The notes under the pieces were generated by a model. That model searched no databases. It was not told where the DNA came from and was given only the letters and a program-made list of their open reading frames with translations. The translations under genes and the position numbers were made by a program. This document shows, in pieces, positions 32,870 through 43,696 of a stretch of 64,000 nucleotides of DNA. Each line of letters starts with the position of its first letter. The first letter of the stretch is position 1. The stretch comes from Zygnema cylindricum (lineage: Eukaryota; Streptophyta; Zygnematophyceae; Zygnematales; Zygnemataceae). The DNA lies in NCBI GenBank assembly GCA_037447655.1, contig JBBHKE010001410.1, forward strand, positions 124,001 through 188,000. The letters are read 5' to 3'.

Positions 32870-34260
32870 TAGCAGCTATATTGTGGCACGCTTTAGTTAA
32901 GGGGCCTCTCGGAGCAGGTACCGGGCAACCTTAAACCGTCCACGTAAAAACTCCGGTTTACCGTACATGTCGGTAAGTATATCGGACCTAGGCCGGGTTT
33001 TTCGTCAGGAGACAGCCACAAAGCCGAGGTAAGTGTGGGGACTATCGGATGCTCAACACGGCGACTGTCTCCGATTGTTATCCTATGCCTACCCCGTAAG
33101 AGATTTTCGACTCTCTTGCTAGGGCTACCATTTACTCTACTTTGGATATGAAAAATCGATTCCACCAGATTGCAATGGAGCCGAAACACCGACAGAGGAC
33201 TGCTTTTTGGGCCGGATCCAGGCTATATGAATGGCTGTACATGCCATTTGGCCTCAAAAATGCACCTGCCAAATTCCAACGGGCCATGGACGAGGCTCTC
33301 CGGGGAATTGATTTCGCACGGTGTTATATCGACGATGTTATCATTTTCTCCAAGACATTCGAAGAACACTTGGAGCACATACATATCGTTCTCCGGGTAC
33401 TCCAAGCAGCGGGCTTGAAGTGTCACCGCGGAAAGGGCATCTTTGGGGTGCACAAAATTATTTATCTGGGTCATGAGGTGACTCCCGGGACAGTGGGTCC
33501 CCACATGGTTAAAGTGGCAGCCCTAGACGCTCTTCCACCCCCGCATGACATTTCTGCTCTTCGTACTTTCCTGTGCCTTGCCAACTATTACCGGCGGTTT
33601 ATTCCTGAATTCAGTAGCCACGCTCAGCCATTGAACCAATTGTTGCGAAAGGACCAAGAGTGGCAGTGGAAGGAAGAACAGCAGATAGCGTTCCAATTCT
33701 TGAAGGATTCCCTCAAACAACATCCTGTGCTCCGGATGCCCGATCACCAGCGGCCTTTTTTCCTTTATACAGATTGAAGCAGGTTCGGATTGGGAGCAGT
33801 TTTGGCTCAATTCGACGACGCAGGGGCTGACTATGTGGTTGCCTACGCAAGCCGGAGTTATAACAGAGCCGAGGGGAATTACAGCAGTTACCATGGGGAA
33901 TTACTCGCCGCGGTTTGGGCCATCCAGCACTTCCGGCCTTACCTCTATAAAGTACACTTCACCCTTATTACGGATCACCAGCCCCTCAAATGGATCATGG
34001 AGAACAGTAAGTTGACTGGAAAGTTGGCCAGATGGGTTCTCATCTTGCAGGAATATGATTTTAGCATCATCATAGAGCCGCGGAGATTCATAGGAATGTC
34101 GACGGACTCAGCAGGAATCCGGACCCTTCCACCAAAGACTTTACTGGGGCGCGACATGACGAAGACCCTGAGCTCAGCCTGGGACTTATCCGGGCTTCCT
34201 CTGCTTTTATTTGGCTGCCTCGGGCCGAAGGAGAACTGTCAACTTTTGCTGCAAATGTAG
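32870..34260 (+). pseudogene. Gypsy reverse transcriptase and RNase H, element G
   Basis: The RT start (32880-33141) is frameshifted; 33142-33777 is open with LDMKNRFHQIAMEPKHRQRT, PFGLKNAPAKFQRAMDEAL, the catalytic CYIDDVIIFSK box (33321-33353) and FLCLANYYRRFIPEFS. RNase H has D in FFLYTD (then a TGA at 33775), E in YHGELLAAVWA and D in LITDHQPLKW. This is the best preserved gypsy polymerase in the window. The downstream tether to integrase (34080-34260) is frameshifted. Confidence 0.9.
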
Positions 34261-35255
34261 AGGGGCAGGCCCCCATTGGAGCCGGCCGGAAAGATATATG
34301 GAATGACAGCAATTCCCTCCAATCTATCCAGAAAGGCTCTCCTCTATCCCACCTTGCCGGAAGTCAATTCTCCCGTGTTCAGAACCGAATGGCGGCTTAT
34401 GAATGGGACCGATGCATCCTTCTCCGAAAATGGGCCGATGGGACGAGGAAAGTGGTTCCTCCTCCAGCAGATCGGGAAACGCTCATTGTTCGGCTTCACC
34501 AGCATTGTGGCCACTTCGGACAGAAACGAACCACCTCGCTAGTTACACGGTCATATTGGTGGCATGGGTTGCAGGCCCAGGTCAATTGTGTGGTGGAAAC
34601 GTGCCCTTTCTGTGACCGGGTAAAAGCAGCTTTTGACAAAATGGGTGGAACTGAGCTTCACTCCCTCCCTATCCGGGGGATATTTTACAGATGGTCACTA
34701 GATCTGTTAGGACCACTTCCCACTAGCCGGAGGGGGAACCGTTTTGTTCTGTTCATGATTGAACACTTCTTTAAGTGGATTGAATTGGTGGTTCTTCCCC
34801 GAAAGGAGTCCAAAGCAATCGCGTACGCATTCTTGCAGAGAGTGTTGTCTCAATTCGGAGCACCGGCCGAAGTTCTGACGGATCGAGGTCCGAGTTTGCT
34901 GGAGAATTTTCTAACCTTCTGGAGAAGCGCCTCATTGACCACAGGTTAACCAGCCGAGACCACCCCCAAGCCGACGGCTTGGCCGAGAGGTGCGTACAGA
35001 CAGTGAAGCGGGCACTACGGAAATATGCGGTTGAAGAGGATTTGGGGGAGTGGGACACACGGGTGCCTTGGATTGCCATGGGGTACAGGTTCAGCAAGCA
35101 GGCATCTCTCCACTCCTCTAGCCCTTACTTCATTCTCTTTGGCCGACATCCCATCCTACCAGGGGCTGCGTCGGCTCACGCGGTTGTTTTTCCGGAGATG
35201 GACAACCGAGGTACTGTAGAAAAACTGATTGCCGACTGGGCTAAGGTATTTTAGC
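34261..35255 (+). pseudogene. Gypsy integrase core, element G
   Basis: 34389-34949 holds the HHCC motif (LHQHCGHFGQ, then CPFCDR), the first Asp in SLDLLGPLPTSRRGN and the second in LTDRGPSLLENF. A frame change near 34945 precedes HPQADGLAERCVQTVKRAL with the third acid, then 34979-35254 ends with FGRHPILPGAAS. A stop follows KVF at 35252. All three catalytic acids are present, although no single frame covers them. Confidence 0.9.
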
Positions 35256-35752
35256 GGGAAATACCTCTGGCCATGGGCAATTTACAGGCTGCTCAGCACA
35301 GAGATCAACTTTGGTATTCCCAATGACGGAGCAGCAATTATCTCCCCCGGCAACGTCGATTTGTGCCAGGGGATTTTGTGTATCGCATGCAACAGAAGGA
35401 GGATACTTTGGACATTTCGGCCGGACGGGTGATTCTGAAAGTTGTGGAGGTCTCAAACAAAGGGGTTCTTACCTTGGAGGGGAAGGATGGCCACAAAATT
35501 AAAGAAAATCAGATGAATGTGGCCCCTTGCCATCTGCGAGGATTAGAAGATGAACCCACTTTCCACCTAACTTATTTTGCAGACCCTCCAGCCTATTCCT
35601 CTGCCTGCTATGTGTCCTCTGCACCCAACCTCTTGTTGGTGTGTGAACACTGTCACCAGGGGTGGCATGACTGCTGCCTACCTCTGAATTCGGAGCCCCG
35701 CTCTCAACCCGCAAATCCGTGGTTCTGTGGGGACTGCGAGTTTGGCGGCTAA
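35256..35752 (+). pseudogene. Integrase C-terminus with PHD-like finger, element G
   Basis: The segment after a frame change near 35340 reads RFVPGDFVYRMQQK and VEVSNKGVLTLEGKDGHKIK, the SH3-like fold of gypsy integrase tails. Residues 80-127 of the open frame (35363-35752) then form a zinc finger: S-S-A-C, then LLVCEHCHQGWHDCCL, and W-F-C-G-D-C before the stop. Spacing is that of a PHD finger with the first Cys replaced by Ser, as in element F. It takes the place a chromodomain has in chromoviruses. Confidence 0.82.
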
Positions 35753-35802
35753 TCTGTGTAATCCTCTTAGTCACGTGGAACTAAGAGGGGGGGGGGGGAA
35801 TC

Positions 35803-36004
35803 TGGGGGTGTACAGGGTACTTTTCTTTTCCACTCCATTCCTTCTTACTATCTATGCATATCCCTGGGGGAGGGGGTAATGAACAGAGATGGGCATTGTC
35901 ACGGATCCGGGGAAGCATCAACATTTGGGGTGGATTGTAGGTTTCTGATGCAAAAATCCTTGGACATCTTACATGAACCTCCCGGTTCCCAGGCTCGCTC
36001 GACA
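35803..36004 (+). repeat. 200-bp copy of the LTR end, upstream of the 3' LTR of G
   Basis: Starting right after a run of 12 G (35787-35798), this segment is about 90 percent like the last 200 bases of the G LTR (37199-37398), both ending CTCGACA. The LTR proper starts three bases later at 36007. Confidence 0.85.
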
Positions 36005-36006
36005 CG

Positions 36007-37398
36007 TGTCCAGCTCGTGTGCATCGTCGGCACATTTGAACTCCCAAGAGTTCCGGGGCCTCATTCCACTTTTTACGGACTCTAGCGCACGGAGAAGGAA
36101 GAGGACAACTAGCCGGATCAGATCTTTATATTTTCACTCTGGAGCCCTACGCAATTTAGTTCACCTGAAACGGAAGCCGAACGGCGGAGTTAGTCCGGTG
36201 CTAAGCGTCTGCTCCATTATATTGTGTGTTCTATGTAGCTCTAGTTGAGGGATACATTAGAGAACGACACGTAGCCTTTGGGGTTATCCCGTAGATCCTA
36301 CTGTTAGCTGTCAGTAGGATGTTAGTTTAGGCCCAACGGCCGGGCCAAGCAGTAATGACTTTGGGTCAAAGTTAGGTGGTTTCACGTCGAGTCAGAACTT
36401 TGTTTCCATTTTGTGTATTATAGGAGGACCCTCGGCCGCTAATCCAGCCGGGACCAGTCGTCTAACTTTTAGCCCTGAGTGTAGTACAGTCTGTTTGGTC
36501 TTATGTCCGTATGATAACAATGGCTGGCCGCTGATTGGCTTGTCACATTGCTTTGACTTTGGAACTTGCAGTAGGACAAACTCTGGTTGTATAAGGCACT
36601 TGGGGCCGAAGGAGACACGTTGCTTTTTCAGTACTGTCTCCTGAGAAAACCCCCAGAGAATTAAATCAATCTTTCTGTTGGAGAATGGTTGCATTGTGTC
36701 GTTGACTCTATTGCCATCTTTGTTTTGGATTGTCTTTTGTGGAGACCGTAGCACAGGTGGGTAGTTGGCACTATCTCCTCTTTGGGCGGTTTGGACTTTC
36801 GCTGTTTGAAACTAAGAAGAGTTGTCGGATCCTTACGGTGGAACCGGGAGGGTTGAGGGAGACTCATACTTGACTTCGGGGCCATTGGGAGAGGTTTTTT
36901 TCTGTTGAGTTTGGTCATCGTTGCACTCCGGGGTATGTGAATTCGCTTCACCATTATCATTCATTTCTATCTTTAATTCCATTCTCTGGGGCAAGGTGAT
37001 ATTGTTTAATCTGAAAAGCCGATATTTGTTATTTCTATAATTCTGCGTGGGAGTTATTTGCACACTCTTGTGGTCATCTTTGGGTTTGTCCGGAGTTTTG
37101 CGGAAAGGATCAGACGACTCTCATTTCCTTCCTATTCTTTGGAGAGTTGTTGGGAGTGTGGCATTTCGTGGGCTTCCAGCGGAGTAGCACAGGAAATCTG
37201 GGGGGTACAAGGTACTTTTCTTTTCCACTCTATTCCTCCTTACTATCTATGCATATCCCTGGGGAGGGGGTAATGAACAGAGATGGGCATTGTCACGGAT
37301 CCGGGGAAGCATCAGCATTTGGGGTGGATTGCAAGTTTTTCATGCACACCTCCTTGGACATCTTACCTGAACCTCCCGGTTCCCAGGCCCACTCGACA
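36007..37398 (+). repeat. 3' LTR of G
   Basis: 1392 bases, TGTCCAGCTCG to CTCGACA, ending at the GTGA target duplication. Short ORFs inside have no recognisable product. Confidence 0.82.
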
Positions 37399-38160
37399 GT
37401 GATGTGAACTAATTGTGATATACCCCAATCCGGTCAAAAATTTGTCTAGCTTTATATTCCATTGTCGTGGGGCTTGCTTAAGCCCATAGAGTGATTTTAT
37501 CAGTTTACAAACCTTGCTTTCTTCCCCATTTTCCACGAATCCTTTTGGTTGCCTCATGTAAATTTCTTCTTCCAACTCTCCGTGCAAAAAAGCCGTTTTA
37601 ATATCCATCTGGTGTATTTCCATTTCCTCCGCTGCGGCTATACTTAAAAAGGATTCTAACAGAAGGAAATTTGACTACAGGTGTAAAGGTTACTTCGTAG
37701 TCTATCCCCTCTTTGTGTGTATAACCTTTTGCAACTAACCTAGCTTTGTACCTCTCAATGGTATTATCGGGGTTTAATTTAAGTTTAAAAACCCACTTAC
37801 ATCCGATCGGTTTTCGGTCCAGTTGACAATCTACCAACTCCAATGTATTGGCTTCCATGATAGAGGCCATTTCTTCATTTATAGCTGTGATCCACCGGCT
37901 ACTTTCTGGGGTGTTTATGGCCTCTAAGAATGTCCGATGTTTATTCGGGTGAGACATCTTTGTAAGTTGGTTATTTACTTGTCTCTCTTGAAGTCATTTA
38001 GTACTTCTTCTTCCCCTTTCAAAATCGGAAGTCTGTATGGAAGGCATCCTTGGATTTCTTTTAGGAAGATTTTCAGCTCCCCTATCTTCCAATTCCGAAG
38101 TCTCATCAAAATCCTCATCGGTTTCCACTTCGTATTGTGGCGTTGCCTCGGATGTTGTCA
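37399..38160 (-). pseudogene. Copia reverse transcriptase N-terminal half, element H
   Basis: 37598-37957 encodes SSRWITAINEEMASIMEANT, CKWVFKLKLNPDNTIERYKAR and FPSVRILF; a frameshift follows, then 37363-37623 gives HQMDIKTAFLHGELEEEIYM (motif A Asp kept), KSLYGLKQAPRQWN and GYITISSH at the G junction. Upstream (37960-38160) is the linker with stops. Confidence 0.9.
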
Positions 38161-39125
38161 TATTCCACCTCCCTTGGAAGATCTACATATTTTTTTTGTC
38201 TCCATCTTCCTTCTCTTCATTTTGAAAGTCAAAGTCAAAAAACTGATCCGTTTCAAATCTGATTTTGACTTCCTTATTATATTTGAATGGATCAATGGAC
38301 TTCACTTCATTCATCACCACTATGTGTTTTACCAAATTTATATCTCTTTTTCAAGTCATACACCCGGTATCCTTTTATGCTCTCATCATATCCTACAAGA
38401 TATCCTAGTTTCCCTCTTCCCTCTAACTTCTATTTAGTCTTATTCAAATCCAAACAATAAACTTGACTTCCGAACACTCTAAAACTAGACAAATCAGGCT
38501 TTCTTCCTATCCACCTCTCATACGGAGTTTCCTCCTTATTTGTTGATGTTAGGACTATATTTTTGATGAAATTAGCGTAGTTCATAGAATCAGCCCAAAA
38601 CTGCAGCCCTATCCTCTTGTCACTTAACATACTTCTGGACATATCTCCTAAAGTTCTATTCACTCTTTTTGCTACTCCATTTTGTTTCGGATTATAGAGA
38701 ACAGTTTTCTCATGGTGAATTTCTTCTTCTTTAAGATATTCTTCAAATTCCCTTGAGGTGTATTTTTTCCCATTATCACTTCTTATCTTTTTTATTGAGG
38801 TTTCATGTAGCTTTGCGCTCTATACTTTATACTCTTTGAAACATCTTAATTCCTCTGACTTATGTATGAGAAAGTATACCTTCGTGTATCTAGACCAATA
38901 ATCTGTGATAGTTAACATCAATCTCTCCCCCCATGTAAATCATATCTAGCAGGTCCTCAAACATCGGTGTGAATTAGATCCAATACTTTCTCTCTCCTAA
39001 ATGTGGTTGCCCTTGGAAATGGAAGTCTATGAATCTTCTCTAGGGCACATCCACTACAATCATCAAAAGTCTCATCATCCTCGAAATTAATACCCTCCAT
39101 TATTCATTTTTTCTTCAGTTTCTTT
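38161..39125 (-). pseudogene. Copia integrase, element H, catalytic Glu lost
   Basis: Catalytic blocks read TITDYWSRYTKVYF, IRSDNGKKYTS and KQNGVAKRVNRT: the third acid is Lys in place of Glu. The C-terminal YERWIGRKPDLSSFRVFGS block (38430-38663) and linker are frameshifted. The pre-integrase LWHKRLGHVHLDRLKK (39120-39180) and CSGCALEKIHRLPFP precede it. A TGA replaces Trp in H-T-D-V-W at 38957-38959, also in element I. Confidence 0.87.
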
Positions 39126-39605
39126 AATCTATCTAGATGCACATGCCCCAACCTTTTGTGCCAAAGCATCATCTCACTTGCACACGAGTAGAGAACAATC
39201 ATTTCATTGCAAAGAACAATTCTGAACATTCCCTGATTGCCTTTCTACAGCTATGAAATAAACCTCATTATCAAAGCTTGCTGTGAAGATTCCTTTCATA
39301 GTTCTTGTTTCAAACTCCTATTCATCTAGGATTGCTGTTGAGACTAGGTTCTTGCTAAGTTGTGGAATGTAAAGAACGTCTGAGAGTGTTACAATTGAGG
39401 CCTTTCCATCAACTATAACTTTCAAGTCAACAGTTCCAACAAGACTTGTGGTTTCTACTCTACCATCTCTGTACTCTATCTCAACTGTTGGGATCTTTCT
39501 CAGTTTAGTGAACCACCGCTTATCTTTGCACATATGCATTGAAGCCCTTGAGTCTATGATCCAGCCATCCTCGGGTAGATTCCTCTTATCTCCGAAAGCA
39601 CAATT
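39126..39605 (-). pseudogene. Copia protease, element H
   Basis: The active site reads GWIIDSRASMHMCKDKRWF (39505-39570), Arg replacing the Gly of D-S-G. The open part runs 39539-39318 (EIEYRDGRVETTSL, DVLYIPQLSKNLVSTA). A TAG at 39318-39320 interrupts L-D-E-stop-E-F and is shared with element I. Further left a frameshift precedes pre-integrase. Confidence 0.87.
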
Positions 39606-40787
39606 TTATCTTCGTGGAATGTCAACATGCTTTTCAGTGTTTTCCGGATTAAGAAGAAGCTCCTGAAGCTCCTCTTCTAGTTTATGTTTTTCTTCCACTT
39701 CCTCATCATGAACTTGAGTCAGGAAAGCCTTTTTCTTTCCTCCATCCCTTGAGGTTCCTTGACCATATTTTAATCGAAGATCTGCAAGTTTGACACAACC
39801 TGCCATATAGTGTTCCGGTTTCTCGCAGAAGTGACACAATCCTCCTCGAGAAGTTCCTCTCCCTTGTCTATCAAATCTGCCACCTCTTTGTCCTCTTCCA
39901 CCAAAGTTTTGATAGGGTTATTTCCCTCTCTCCTCGTCATCCTTCCGCCAATCAGCTCTTACAGACAATGCTTGAACACTTGGACTCCCTCTCCTAAGCT
40001 CTATGGTGTTTTCTTTCACTAAAATCATTCCCACTGTGTCATCCCAATTCCAACAGCTATCTCTTATATCTTGCAATTAATTAATAATATTCTCATACTC
40101 TTCAGGTATATTCATTATTAATGTGTTCACTGTTTGTCTCTCAAACTATGAGTTACCTGCACTCTCTAACTCTCCAAATAATGCTCCTCAATCATTGCGA
40201 TAATTACTCATACTTCCTCCTTTATAAGTATAACCTGCAATCTTATTTTCCGCCAACTGTTGTTGTTGCAATGATCCACTCTTATATTTGTTAACTAGTG
40301 ATATCCAAATCTGAGATGAAGATTTGACATGCATAAAGGGAATGGCAATGCCTTTTGCTACACTTTTAAGAATTAAGAGCTTAGCAACCTTGTCTTTGTA
40401 CTTCCACTTTTCATACTCTGATCTTTTGGTCTAAACCTTTGTCGCCGTTGTTGGTGGTGCTCTTGCCGCTATCGCCTTTGGCAAAGGTGTCTCTTGAGTT
40501 GCAACTCCTCCCTTTTCTCCTTCCATGACAATCTCCTCTCCTTCCTCATCTTCATCCTCGGTGATGGTGGTTGATGTTCTACCAACTGTAGAGGCGGAGG
40601 TGCCAGAAAAATGTGTCCCTCCAAACCCAGGTGGAGGTGGGCATCAAATTTGTCCAGACACTATGCCCCATAGATGCTTCTCAAATAGTTCTCCCTCCAT
40701 CATCATTTCCCAATAAAAAAATTCTGATCCATCAAATATGGGCACCCTTAAGGGTGGGCCCATAACCTGAAATTCTGTGGTCTCCAT
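39606..40787 (-). pseudogene. Copia gag, element H
   Basis: The ATG at 40787 lies in the 5' LTR and opens M-E-T-T-E-F-Q-V-M-G-P-P before a frame break near 40700. The core (about 39900-40320) is degenerate with stops. The C-terminus 39839-39606 is open with an intact knuckle CHFCEKPEHYMAGC and a Glu-rich tail. The start is supported by the same LTR-encoded ATG in I, J, L and M. Confidence 0.82.
40753..40767 (-). other. Primer-binding site of H, inside gag
   Basis: Minus strand GGTTATGGGCCCACC, directly abutting the LTR end with no spacer. It is the full 15-base form and codes for the conserved V-M-G-P of gag. Confidence 0.82.
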
Positions 40788-41655
40788 TGACCCACAGAAT
40801 GAGCAGCCTATGTAAAGCCTCTAGGATAATATTTGCCCCTTCCACTTTCCCACTGAATAAGTACCGCCCAAGAACACAAATATTCTGACCACCCTCAACC
40901 CTATGAGGACAAGACTCCTTTGAGTCAAACCGAAAAAGAATCACTAAATTTGCTCCCCTGAGAAGTAAGTTATGGCTGGTCAAAGATGACCTTTATAGTT
41001 ACAAGTTCTCTTAGAGAGAGGTACCTAAATATCACTAAGTCTTGGTCTGCCTACTCACGACTATCTACTACTAAACCCTAGTCCAATAGGAACACTATAA
41101 AGTACAAGAAGGTACAATAGGAGATGAACTTATTGTACGGCCATTGTACAACATGGTCTACAAAGTGACACCTGTCAAATAGGGAGCCATGGTTCCTCCT
41201 CCCATCTTCTCCGGTATCAAATAATGTGGCGCCACGTGGCACTGCGTGACGCTATCTCTAAATGACGCCAAAAGCTTATTTCGCGTGGCTGCTACAATGT
41301 CGGCCGTCTGATCAAAACATATTTTACACGGTTCAGATTCGCGTACATGCATGAATTACTCCTTTTAGATAGTCTGATGTTAATTTGTTGTTGCATTAAT
41401 ATTTATATATCTTTAAAACCCGTCACGTGTATTGCCTCGATAACTCCCTAGTGCATAAGGCTAACGTCTATATAATAGTTCACAGACCCAGGTTCAAATC
41501 TGGACTTAGGCAACATTTTAGTAAAATATCCTCTACTTCAAAATCTGCCACTTCCTAAATATGGCGGCAGCCATAGCGTGCCTTTGATCCTCACTCTCTT
41601 TCTTTAAAGTAAAACTAAAATAGAGAAGTGAACTATTAATTAACTCTCTTCAACA
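40768..41655 (-). repeat. 5' LTR of H, B family
   Basis: 888 bases, TGTTGAAGAG (minus, ending 41655) to TTTCA. TATA-like CTTTATAG (minus, near 41097), G-box GCCACGTGGC near 41233, and an antisense tRNA-like module (41435-41515). About one base in ten differs from the 3' LTR over the first 200 bases. Confidence 0.9.
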
Positions 41656-42401
41656 ACCCCGAACATCTCGATCTCGCCTTCAACTTTGCCAAACGCTTCT
41701 ATTGGGATCCTAAGGAGTGGCAAGCAGCGTGGAGCACAAGAAAACTTGGGGATCCTATCAACATCCCCGCCAGCGTGCCGTCACACCCAGCGTGGAACTT
41801 TATGAGGACGAAGGACCTAGGGAACAACCATAAGGGATATGTCCAGTTAAACCCTCATGCCTTGCCTTTCGTGGAAGTGGTTGAGGACCACTATCAGTAT
41901 AGAGTGGATGTTTCCGGGCTGCTCCGCCAATATCACCCATGGGATGTTCGTCTTCACGACATCATCTCTCGGGCTGAAGTCACAATTGAGGTACGAGCAC
42001 TTAAACTGGCTTGGAAGAACGCCTTGCAGCGGGCCCGAGCAGCCAAGAAACATGTCTTCTTCAAGTTGAAGAAAGTACCTCGATGGGAACCGGTAGATGA
42101 AGGGGAAAAAGAAGTTGAACCAGTTGATGAACCAGAAGCTCCCCAAAGTCCAACACCTGAAGCACCTGCACATCAGGCGGCCGCGCCACAACTGGGAACG
42201 GCCGGAGTCGCACCGGACGATTGAGAGGACCAACTTCAAGATCAGATCATTCGGAGACGTTTGGCAAAGGCGGATCGCCAGATCGCCTTTTTAGAGACTC
42301 GATGCGATCACCTCGAAAACCAAGTGGACACCATGCGTGAGGAATTCGAGGAGTATCGACAGGAGATGTATGAAATCCTCCGCCAACTCCAACTTCCCTG
42401 A
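41656..42401 (+). pseudogene. Unrecognised ORF at the 3' end of element E
   Basis: Open from the H junction (41658) to a TGA at 42222-42224, then 58 more codons in the same frame to 42401. The first part is a globular, Trp-rich domain (KRFYWDPKEWQAAW, SHPAWNFMRTKDLG, YHPWDVRLHDIISRAEV), then a basic helix (LKLAWKNALQRARAAKK), an acidic Pro-rich segment, and after the stop a predicted coiled coil (LETRCDHLENQVDTMREEFE). The start is lost in H. It ends 44 bases before the E LTR. I do not recognise the family; gag of a non-autonomous element or an extra 3' ORF are both possible. Confidence 0.6.
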
Positions 42402-42445
42402 GTAAGTAATGTTCAGCGGGACGCTGAATCCTTAGTGAGAGGGAC

Positions 42446-42942
42446 TGTAGCAGGGTTACAGAGTGGAGTACTTAGTGGTTAGAATCAAGGATGCGATAGA
42501 TGCGGTTTCAGAGCAGCGCAGCTGCGATGCCAGACCAGCACAACATGGCAACGTAGCAACTTAGTAGGATAGCGCAATGACTTGGTAGCGCAACATAGCA
42601 ACGTAGCGTAGCAGTATAGCAACGCTGCAGAATTTAGATTAAACTGTATAGTTCTAGAAGGTAGTTTAGATAGATCTTGGTTGACAGTGAAGGTCCACGT
42701 GTACATAAGTGTGGTACAGGTTGACTAGCAGCTGGTGAGTTTAAATTGTTAAGTAGACCTAGTTTGTAGACAACTCTTTTTGAGTAGACCTTCGCAGCGA
42801 GCTTTCAACTTGTGATCTTCCCGATTAATAAATCTCAACCTTTATTCGTGATGTTGTGTGCTTTTGCTGTTGCTATGAGGGGATCCTTGGAGTCTTTCAG
42901 CTGTGCATTGTGGTGTGGTGTGGGTCACTTTGTCCCTTTACA
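42446..42942 (+). repeat. 3' LTR of element E
   Basis: 497 bases, TGTAGCAGGGTTACA to CCCTTTACA, preceded by a purine tract (GTGAGAGGGAC). Homologous to the solo LTR at 18672-19165. It has many GCAACG and GTAGC units (42500-42640), which make it look like a degenerate tandem array. Confidence 0.85.
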
Positions 42943-43696
42943 GTAGTGATCTAAGAAGATCACATGAAAAACCCATAACACAACTTACAATAGGACAACG
43001 TGTCATATTAGCGTCTGCAATTTTGAAGGCCAGAGCGAATAAAGCCTCAAATTGACCAACCAGGCTGTATGGGACGATAAAAAATAAAAAATCTAGTTTT
43101 TCTTTCCTGCAGAATGTCATCCAACGCCGTGTCAGTTCGCTACAAAAATTCGTCCGGCGGCGTGCGCTGTACTATGATGATACGTCAAATTTGTACGTTC
43201 GTAAAAGAGTGTGCAAAACGCACACACATACGGCATGCCTACTCTGCTCAATTTTTGTGTCAAGTTTTGTGCGCATACCAAAGGCCTACCATAAAAACGC
43301 CTACTTTTGAACTATGTTTTAAACAACTATGAGTAAAGTACAGTACATTGCATACTGTATATACTTCATATTTCTGTTCGTACCCACCATACTAAATAAT
43401 GTTGTGTTATGTATCGGTAGCCATCCACCGCAGAGGTCGCAAACCGTCAACCGAAACCGTGACCGACCGTTAACCGACCGCCCACGCCGGATCCGGAACG
43501 GATTCGGTTGCCAAATTTTGGGGGCCGAGCGGTTGTAGTTGGTTGATTCACTAGAAAAATAAAACGGTCGGTTACAGTCGGTAAACCAAAAAACCAAAAA
43601 AAAAAAAAAATTGTACTGTCCATAGAATCCTACATTATTGTACTTTGTACTCTTTGGTATCGTGGAAGTGCGTGACATCATAATTAGCGTCAAAAA
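42943..43696. other. Spacer without a recognisable gene
   Basis: 754 bases between E and J. No ORF resembles a known protein. 43430-43620 has AACCG/CGGTTA-type repeats in inverted order followed by a run of 15 A (about 43596-43610), which could be a short retroposed element with a poly-A tail. Nothing else stands out. Confidence 0.5.

Larger units (their letters stand above)
32214..37398 (+). mobile_element. Ty3/gypsy element G with PHD finger, inserted in H
   Basis: The insertion runs TGTCAAGCTCG...CTCGACA and is flanked by GTGA (32210-32213 and 37399-37402); removing it rejoins H reverse transcriptase codons. The 5' LTR (32214 onward) and 3' LTR (36007-37398) differ by a few percent. Gag, protease and the 5' LTR end are lost in the gap at 32860. 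RT, RNase H, integrase and a PHD-like finger follow on the plus strand. Confidence 0.88.
30288..41655 (-). mobile_element. B-family Ty1/copia element H, interrupted by gypsy G
   Basis: Minus-strand copia with both LTRs (41655-40768 and 31152-30288). Gypsy G sits in reverse transcriptase at 32214-37398. The 3' LTR lacks its last bases, having fused to K at 30287, so target duplication cannot be tested. H inserted into element E (right flank). It shares two nonsense codons with element I of the same family. Confidence 0.9.

Noticed and set aside
35803-37198. Taking 35803 as the start of the G 3' LTR
   Set aside because: The outer boundaries in host H (32214 and 37398, GTGA duplication) and the 5' LTR start at TGTC place the LTR start at 36007.
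42480-42640. An independent minisatellite of GCAACG/GTAGC units
   Set aside because: The same block occurs in the E solo LTR at 18672-19165, so it is part of that LTR.
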